Positions 15,001 through 19,919 of a stretch of DNA of 19,919 nt are shown piece after piece (position 1 is the first letter of the stretch; every line of letters begins with the position of its first letter). The stretch comes from a bacterium (GTDB taxonomy: Bacteria > Patescibacteriota > UBA1384 > XYA2-FULL-43-10 > 1-14-0-10-43-13). The notes beneath the pieces were generated by a model. The model saw only the letters and a list, made by a program, of their open reading frames with translations, did not search any database and was not told where the DNA came from. A program made the translations under genes and the position numbers. The stretch spans positions 1 through 19,919 of the forward strand of contig JAUSKR010000042.1 in NCBI GenBank assembly GCA_030649445.1, read 5' to 3'.

Positions 15001-18000
15001 GTCATAAACGGCGGCTCTGACAAGACAATTGTTTTTTATCTCTCGAGAATCGTCAAAATCCAGAGTTTGGTTTCAAAAATCAAAAATGACTGGGCGGCGG
15101 TTTCCTCGAATGATCCGGAAATCAAGGACATCACCGACCGGATCAATAAAATTGTGGCTGATGTCAAATCAATTTATGCTGACGCTGATTTTGATTTGAC
15201 CAAAATTTATAAGATCGCCACTCTCGTTGCGACGATCAAACCTCAGCTGTCTGATCTGAAAAACAACCTGGAAATTCTGAGAGACCGCTACGGCGGTATC
15301 AGCAGTACTGAAGCGGTCAACAAAATAAACCAGATCAATGCTCTAATTTATGATGTCAACACCCTCATTCTGACCGCTTCCGAAATAATGGCCGGGCATA
15401 CCATTAATTCAACCGATGCTTTGAGTATCGACACTATTAATCAAGCTGCGGCTAAGAATAAAAACAGCTCCAGCTCTAGAAAAGGTTTGAGCGACTGGGA
15501 AATCATGCTGCTGGTTTTCGGACTCCTCAGCCACAAGATAACACCGGAAGAGTTTACATTGCGTCTTGGCGCCAATACGGCTGAGGGCAAACTCGGTTTG
15601 CCGCGCAATTCACTCCTCTATCTCGTCCAAAACTACGAAAAATACGGCCTGACCGGCATCGACACTTTTTATGCCGCGCTCGGTCAGGCCCAGATCGAAG
15701 AAGAGTTTTCGATGCCGACCTACTATTTTCAGGGCAATGTGATCAAAAGTAAGATGCCGCGGTTTGCCCTGAAAGACAAGGACGGCAAGTACACTGACCT
15801 GGTCAAATGGGCGGGCGATCTAATTTTACCGGCACGCGCCAATGCTTTGCTAAGGATGAGAGTTACAAATTCTGGCTCAGTCTCAACTTCGGCACTTGCT
15901 CCAAAACAGCCGACGCTAGACGAGTGGATTGACGGCATTAGGATGATGCACGGCAAAGGTTCGTCGAACGACTTCAATAATTGGGTCAGAACCGCCCAGA
16001 AAAATTGGCTAGCCGACCCGGCCAATCGCACTCAGTATCTTGATAAAAATGCTGACGACATTGTTGCCAATATTTCAACTCGCGGTTTCGCCGGCGGCAT
16101 CCAGTCAGCCCAGAACGATTTGCTGATGCGGCTGGGCTTTCCGACCGGAATTTACGACGGCCTGGTTCAGAATCAGCCGATTGCCTGGGGACTGGCCAAC
16201 AGCCGAGCGCGAGCAATCGACAAAGTATTAAAACTCCCGGATGGCTACACCAAGATGCTATTTACCGGCGACAAAAGCATCACCTCGAAATCGATCAGCC
16301 AGAAAGACAAAAATCTCCTTCAGGCCTCGAGTTTAAATATTTCTAACAATGAACTGGAAAAATATATTGCTATGCTCAATGGCGCCCTCCTGCCAAGTGA
16401 AGCCGGGCAGTATGGAATTCCGACCGATTATGTTGTCAACAATCCTTATGCCGATCCGCAAATTACCGGCACGGCTTGCCCGATCACCTATACGGCCAAA
16501 GATGGTTTTATGGTCAACGAAACAACAGTTCCGAGCGATTCCTTCTGCTACTACGACAAAAAAGGCCGGCATTGTTTCCAGAGCTCTGACGAGGCGACGC
16601 GCTTCGCCAACGATCACGATGGTGACAAAATCACCGATGTTTTGGGCGATATTGCCGGCAAAATCGCCAGCCAATTAAATTTAAATTTTGACGAGGTTTA
16701 TAGTGGGATGAGGAATTTCGTCAATAATAATAAATCAGCGACTATTTTTACCGACAACGCACTAAGAGCCATCATCCAACAACAGGGAGGGAGTCCGATT
16801 GAAGGGTTTGACGACGCGATCAGAATTGATATAACCAAAGCGGCATTCGAAGGTTATAACAAGGGGCTAGCCCCTACCCTGATGAACCTCTTTACTCGAA
16901 CGGCGATTGACGCGCCACTGTCTCAATATAAAATTAAAGTCGGAACGTGGGTGGCGCAGGCAGTTCTGACCGCCAATATTTTCGATTCGCTCGGTCTCAA
17001 TATTGATCCAACTCTGTTTGACGGCGGTGATTTTTACGATATTTTGACTGGCGATTACAGTTCGCTCTATCGGCTTGGCGGTACTTTCGTCGACCGGGCG
17101 CTTGATCTGAAGCCGGGCACGACGATGCTGATTGTGACTGCCGTCAGTCCACAGGGACGAAAGTGCGCCCTGGCCTCAGCCGGCGGCGGACTCCTTGGCT
17201 CTGCTTTTGGTCTAAATTATTTTCCGCTCAACCGGCTGGACTTAAATTTTGACGATTTTATGTCAACGCTCGGCCAGGAAAAAATTGAGGAAACTCTTTC
17301 TCTGCCTCGCGGCACCTTCCGTGTCGTCAGGAAGGATCCGACTCATGACGACCTGCCCAACTTGGTCAAAAATGTCGGGGTAATTAATTTCTTTGTCGCC
17401 TTTAAATTGCCGCTCGATTTGACTGGGAAAACCGTCGCGCCGACGGGTGATCAAACCGATAAACAATATTTTGAGGAAGCCATCGGGCAAATTTTGGGAG
17501 AGCTTAGATATAATTCTGTCAAAAACACCTCGCCGCAATATAAGCTAGCCCAGGTCAAGACATTTCTGAGCTCGTCGCTGGTCGTCACCGGCACCTCTGA
17601 TGCCGGCCGGGAAAATCTTGAGAGACTGCTAGAGCGTCTTCTTGAAAATGACAGTCGGGACAACGGCATATATGCCAAGTTGGCTTCGACGGATCCAAAT
17701 GTGACGCTGATCAAACCAATGCCGGCAGGAGGAAATGCCGACGATTCCAACACTATTGCCGACTACAATCAGCAGGTCAAAAATTTCTACAACCACATAA
17801 ACTATCTGGACAACACTTTTGGGCTAGCCAGATTCTCGACCGGTTTACTACTGAGCCAGAGAACCAAGCCCTCGGCTTATATCAACTCGGTCGGCGACGC
17901 CCTGGGGATTAGAGTCGGAGAATTGCAGCTAGCCCAGTTGCTTGGGCTTGATCAAGCTGAATCAGCGGCCGCCGTCGATCTGGCTAACAACATCAAGTCC

Positions 18001-19919
18001 GTCTTTGCCTGCAAAGGCAACGACCAGCAAATAGTCAGAGGCAGATGTGTCAATGGCTCCGGACTGTCCGCCCAGCCCGGTGAGTGGTATCACAGATGGG
18101 ACAAATTATATTCAAATCTTGATAAGGTTTTTCATTTCAAACTTGACGCCCGAGTTGGCTTTGATGTTGGCACAATCGGGACTATCCTTGACAATCCCGG
18201 CAATACTTTTCCGATCCTGTTGGGAATTGGCGCCAAAAAATTAGATGCCGAAACCGGGCTTAATTCGACTACGGCCTACTCATTTAGCGGTCTCTATAAG
18301 GCAATATTGCCGGCCGAGAGCGGCGTCTATCAAACTACCTGCCACGCTCAAATTTTTCCAAATGGCGAAGATGTTGTTCTTGACAATCAAATTGCTAGTG
18401 CTGTCAATGATCTGAGGAGGGCGACAACAGAAGAAGACAAAGCCGCCAAAGCGGCGGCACTTCAGGCCTTGCGGGATACGGCTGCCAAAAAAGCCACCGA
18501 TCTGCGAGATTGTATCGGCCTGCAAAAAGCCGCCACGCCCGATTATCAGGCCAGGGTCTGGGAAGCGCTTCAGAATGGCGCGGCCAATTTTCTTCACGAC
18601 ACAATACTGGATTTCAAGATTCCTGGCTGTCGAGAAGGGTACTATTTTAATCAATACCGCTCCTGCAATATCGGCATCGATATGCCGGTGGCCGATATCA
18701 GGGCGATGATGGGGGGCGACTTGCGCTATATGCAAGCGGCCGGCCTGGCGATGGGGGCCAACCTCGCTTTTATTGAGATCGGCAACATCGGCACCAGAAA
18801 CTGTAATCCGGCCGAGAATCCCGGCGGCTGTGATCAAGCCGTGCCGGTCGGCATGAGAATCAGCTATGATGAAATTAAACTCGCCCTCTTCGGCTTGCCG
18901 AGAGATCAATTGATACCGCTTATGGCATGGAATGAAGAAAGTCTGCTCACGGATACCAGCTACCAGCCAGAACCCGACAGTGGGTCGTCGTTTGCCAATA
19001 TTCACGGCGGTGACGGCTCGCTTAGTAGTATCCTGGCGTCTGTTGGCAACAGCAGTGGAACACTCAACGACGCGACTAAAACTGTACAAGCTGAAGTTGC
19101 TTACCGATATGGCTACAATCCAAAAAATTTAGCAACGGAAATTATCGCCGCAAATAAACCAATAACTGAGTTGCACGACAGAGCTGTAAGAAGTTGTGTC
19201 GGCTCGACTGATCCTAATTGTGTCTACGCCTATGAATACCTCTCCAATAACATGGGTGATCTTCAACACCGACTTAATCTACTCACTAATCCTCAAAAAG
19301 AGCGGGTCGATAAGGCGGCGGCCGACGAAATTCAAAACAGCGTCAAAAAAGCGGCTTTAGACAAAATGAAGTTTGATCTGATGGATATCGCTCTCTGGAA
19401 GATTGATGAAAATATTTTCCCTGGTTTTTCACAGATAATGGTCAACGGCAACACCTCTGAACGCTGGGCGGCGCTGGCACAGTATACCAAGAACGGTCTG
19501 GTCAACGGCCATTTGTTTGGAATTAATTTTAGCGCCATTGATGCCAATCTTGTCAGCGCCGGCGCGGCAAGCATCGCAATATTAACGGCAACTACCCAGC
19601 CCCAAAAACAGGCGGCGTATGTTAATCTTGGCACGAGCGGACTCAATACTCTAACTAATTGGATATCCAATCATAGCGAGAGATATCTCGGTTTCAAACT
19701 CAACGCAGACATTACCGGCGGCCTACTGGTCAGCATTTTCACCGGTAATATGGGCGCAAAGGCCTTTTCGCTTGACGGAGTTCTTGAAATGAATGGGACT
19801 GGAACAACTCCGTTTATCGGCGGTCAGCAATTTGTCACACTGGGTGGTGCAGTTATGAACTTCGGCTTGGGTAAAATTTTTGCTTGGGCTGATAAAGCAC
19901 TTGGCTTAAAACCGGATCA
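12025..19919 (+). CDS. Giant secreted protein, 3'-partial (at least 2,631 residues)
   Basis: I read this frame codon by codon from ATG 12025 to the last base. It contains no stop in 2,631 codons and runs off the window. Residues 1-32 form a signal peptide: a Lys-containing start, a hydrophobic core (about 9-27) and a cleavage site after VKA32, leaving mature Ala33-Asp34. No membrane segment is obvious afterwards, so the protein is exported and either released or held at the surface. I recognise no enzyme domain. Visible features are a recurring motif G-x(4)-E-x(5)-P (copies at G547, G578, G621, G658, G1182, G1220, G1750, some with substitutions), a helical, probably coiled-coil stretch (about 1005-1120), a calcium-loop-like DHDGDKITD (1530-1538), and closely spaced cysteines (for example 1485, 1508, 1517) that fit disulfides. 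It follows wall hydrolases and the M23-like protein in the secretion cluster, so it may be the substrate or outer structure of the apparatus (inference). All shorter ORFs over this stretch, including minus-strand ones, are shadows. Confidence 0.88.
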   Translation, partial: MKSFFQKFIISIIGLSIALNPLIVLVPQNVKAADQSDSEGASVEYDSPPPIQIDLGTQKNVSYQISAPSPGSSCPATAPAYSDAYNNLLTLLTQYSGNGGSNLTFSDIFTDPSNPRIVMNTADRNAVKTLMCLSRIMPNYAEDYTALYLALPKNEQGAVDRKNPPEHNTGAIDSTVVRESASSTPRFTTWVQYFNFLKSGVANQDPAERVANYNLIASYIKEAQKSYTNTELQKKWAEVVAKINRGEDPGVDASTLVCITGLSVSRIQAALITGSSININAQERSFITGLITTALDSLVIDIRIVNTLIYLVTPKDQGGAGHWRIRVARLLQSDAESRESDTTIQTNNNVATPTLTAASANNAPAAIQCDSTMTAAECGSQQNQGSGTAVVEDTDGTQYDAFFQDMDKELNDDRNISAHNSGQAIDISEVDDLRCTLVKKRRLGGDTKQKQPIRPIKLVWQTTDGYTKSGGNPIDQMGMMKDLAKQSIIDLLSSMNGDITQYDGDLTKANFTDLVGILGQSLLAGVVSSPGHNLKGYNATDTIKALGAMYFADYFGLPKEIFKDADITDLENLKYIIGRSAVEKNLGLPFGSLDNLDLLATHQNGQTKPVYDLLGLLVNVGQRKIEHEMGLRAHDLDRFFQLKSDGTSQYLIDNKSLGRVVIEADLNLPKNSWPTETVDFNHLKNYISDARVAILRIDPGYIDTILHIDPGTTKSFMSGPMKSEEYAEKVGLSRYNNTTAGLKYFQLNNSAYQLPGPTQNNPDAFDTWAEALRGNPEALKTIGIYTLARLLGQNSLDMDPSLLPTGATFQSATLSSSDGQEIGVPFDRATYGQFVFRDWLRLNLATRITAADGCTKPRPDNSAINIVYSGQTVYRGPADLQNPTQADATNSVASVCQLYQGITVNEYNFTDTNGNRQKLTGQTAYEIVSETSARSAGLESSDLYSIMGYRQANGRSVFERIGAKMLYYGIANKALSPEEKATIDLKNTNPSLVINGGSDKTIVFYLSRIVKIQSLVSKIKNDWAAVSSNDPEIKDITDRINKIVADVKSIYADADFDLTKIYKIATLVATIKPQLSDLKNNLEILRDRYGGISSTEAVNKINQINALIYDVNTLILTASEIMAGHTINSTDALSIDTINQAAAKNKNSSSSRKGLSDWEIMLLVFGLLSHKITPEEFTLRLGANTAEGKLGLPRNSLLYLVQNYEKYGLTGIDTFYAALGQAQIEEEFSMPTYYFQGNVIKSKMPRFALKDKDGKYTDLVKWAGDLILPARANALLRMRVTNSGSVSTSALAPKQPTLDEWIDGIRMMHGKGSSNDFNNWVRTAQKNWLADPANRTQYLDKNADDIVANISTRGFAGGIQSAQNDLLMRLGFPTGIYDGLVQNQPIAWGLANSRARAIDKVLKLPDGYTKMLFTGDKSITSKSISQKDKNLLQASSLNISNNELEKYIAMLNGALLPSEAGQYGIPTDYVVNNPYADPQITGTACPITYTAKDGFMVNETTVPSDSFCYYDKKGRHCFQSSDEATRFANDHDGDKITDVLGDIAGKIASQLNLNFDEVYSGMRNFVNNNKSATIFTDNALRAIIQQQGGSPIEGFDDAIRIDITKAAFEGYNKGLAPTLMNLFTRTAIDAPLSQYKIKVGTWVAQAVLTANIFDSLGLNIDPTLFDGGDFYDILTGDYSSLYRLGGTFVDRALDLKPGTTMLIVTAVSPQGRKCALASAGGGLLGSAFGLNYFPLNRLDLNFDDFMSTLGQEKIEETLSLPRGTFRVVRKDPTHDDLPNLVKNVGVINFFVAFKLPLDLTGKTVAPTGDQTDKQYFEEAIGQILGELRYNSVKNTSPQYKLAQVKTFLSSSLVVTGTSDAGRENLERLLERLLENDSRDNGIYAKLASTDPNVTLIKPMPAGGNADDSNTIADYNQQVKNFYNHINYLDNTFGLARFSTGLLLSQRTKPSAYINSVGDALGIRVGELQLAQLLGLDQAESAAAVDLANNIKSVFACKGNDQQIVRGRCVNGSGLSAQPGEWYHRWDKLYSNLDKVFHFKLDARVGFDVGTIGTILDNPGNTFPILLGIGAKKLDAETGLNSTTAYSFSGLYKAILPAESGVYQTTCHAQIFPNGEDVVLDNQIASAVNDLRRATTEEDKAAKAAALQALRDTAAKKATDLRDCIGLQKAATPDYQARVWEALQNGAANFLHDTILDFKIPGCREGYYFNQYRSCNIGIDMPVADIRAMMGGDLRYMQAAGLAMGANLAFIEIGNIGTRNCNPAENPGGCDQAVPVGMRISYDEIKLALFGLPRDQLIPLMAWNEESLLTDTSYQPEPDSGSSFANIHGGDGSLSSILASVGNSSGTLNDATKTVQAEVAYRYGYNPKNLATEIIAANKPITELHDRAVRSCVGSTDPNCVYAYEYLSNNMGDLQHRLNLLTNPQKERVDKAAADEIQNSVKKAALDKMKFDLMDIALWKIDENIFPGFSQIMVNGNTSERWAALAQYTKNGLVNGHLFGINFSAIDANLVSAGAASIAILTATTQPQKQAAYVNLGTSGLNTLTNWISNHSERYLGFKLNADITGGLLVSIFTGNMGAKAFSLDGVLEMNGTGTTPFIGGQQFVTLGGAVMNFGLGKIFAWADKALGLKPD

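Noticed and set aside
18280..19089. A 269-residue minus-strand open frame
   Set aside because: It lies fully inside the giant plus-strand frame, which has a signal peptide and no stops for 2,631 codons. The minus product shows no recognisable motif.
12025..19919. Alternative genetic code (UGA as glycine or tryptophan)
   Set aside because: The long frame contains no in-frame TGA, Trp is written TGG, and TGA serves as a stop for several upstream genes.

Overview
The window reads as a chromosomal segment of a monoderm-like or candidate-phyla (Patescibacteria/CPR-type) bacterium that uses the standard stop codons. TGA ends several genes, and no in-frame stop interrupts the long frames. The lineage is an inference. 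It rests on the pairing of a minimal Gram-positive-style type IV secretion (T4SS) module with very large secreted proteins, on intergenic palindromes, and on AUG starts placed directly after -10 boxes. No rRNA, tRNA, CRISPR array or housekeeping gene is visible to settle it. All real genes lie on the + strand.

Layout. (1) 1-1740: two unrecognised soluble proteins; the first probably continues upstream of the window. (2) 1749-2488: a REP-associated tyrosine transposase (RAYT, Y1/HUH family) bounded by a 15-bp perfect inverted repeat. It has its own consensus promoter and apparently a leaderless start. It sits between the first two genes and the secretion module. (3) 2569-6046: a PrgI-family membrane protein, a TraC-like protein resembling a VirB4 N-terminal domain, and a full VirB4/TraC ATPase. 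(4) 6197-9013: two membrane-anchored cell-wall hydrolases. The first is a CHAP/NlpC-like Cys-His protein. The second combines a putative lysozyme-like domain, an Amidase_3 domain and a C-terminal Cys-His domain. (5) 9046-11961: a membrane-anchored PEGA plus beta-propeller protein, and a membrane protein with a degenerate M23/LytM domain. (6) 12025 to the window end: a giant exported protein with a signal peptide and at least 2,631 codons without a stop. It carries a recurring short motif I do not recognise.

Most gaps between the secretion-cluster genes are filled by one of two palindromic repeat families. One is a GTAG...CTAC paired-hairpin (BIME-like) family, four units at three loci. The other begins with TTGTCATYCTGA, two copies.

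Taken together this looks like a contact or secretion apparatus: an ATPase motor (VirB4), an inner-membrane part (PrgI), wall-opening enzymes, surface-exposed or scaffold proteins, and a giant secreted protein. No relaxase or VirD4 coupling protein is visible here, so a DNA-transfer role is not shown. A cell-surface or host-interaction machine is a plausible alternative, as inference.
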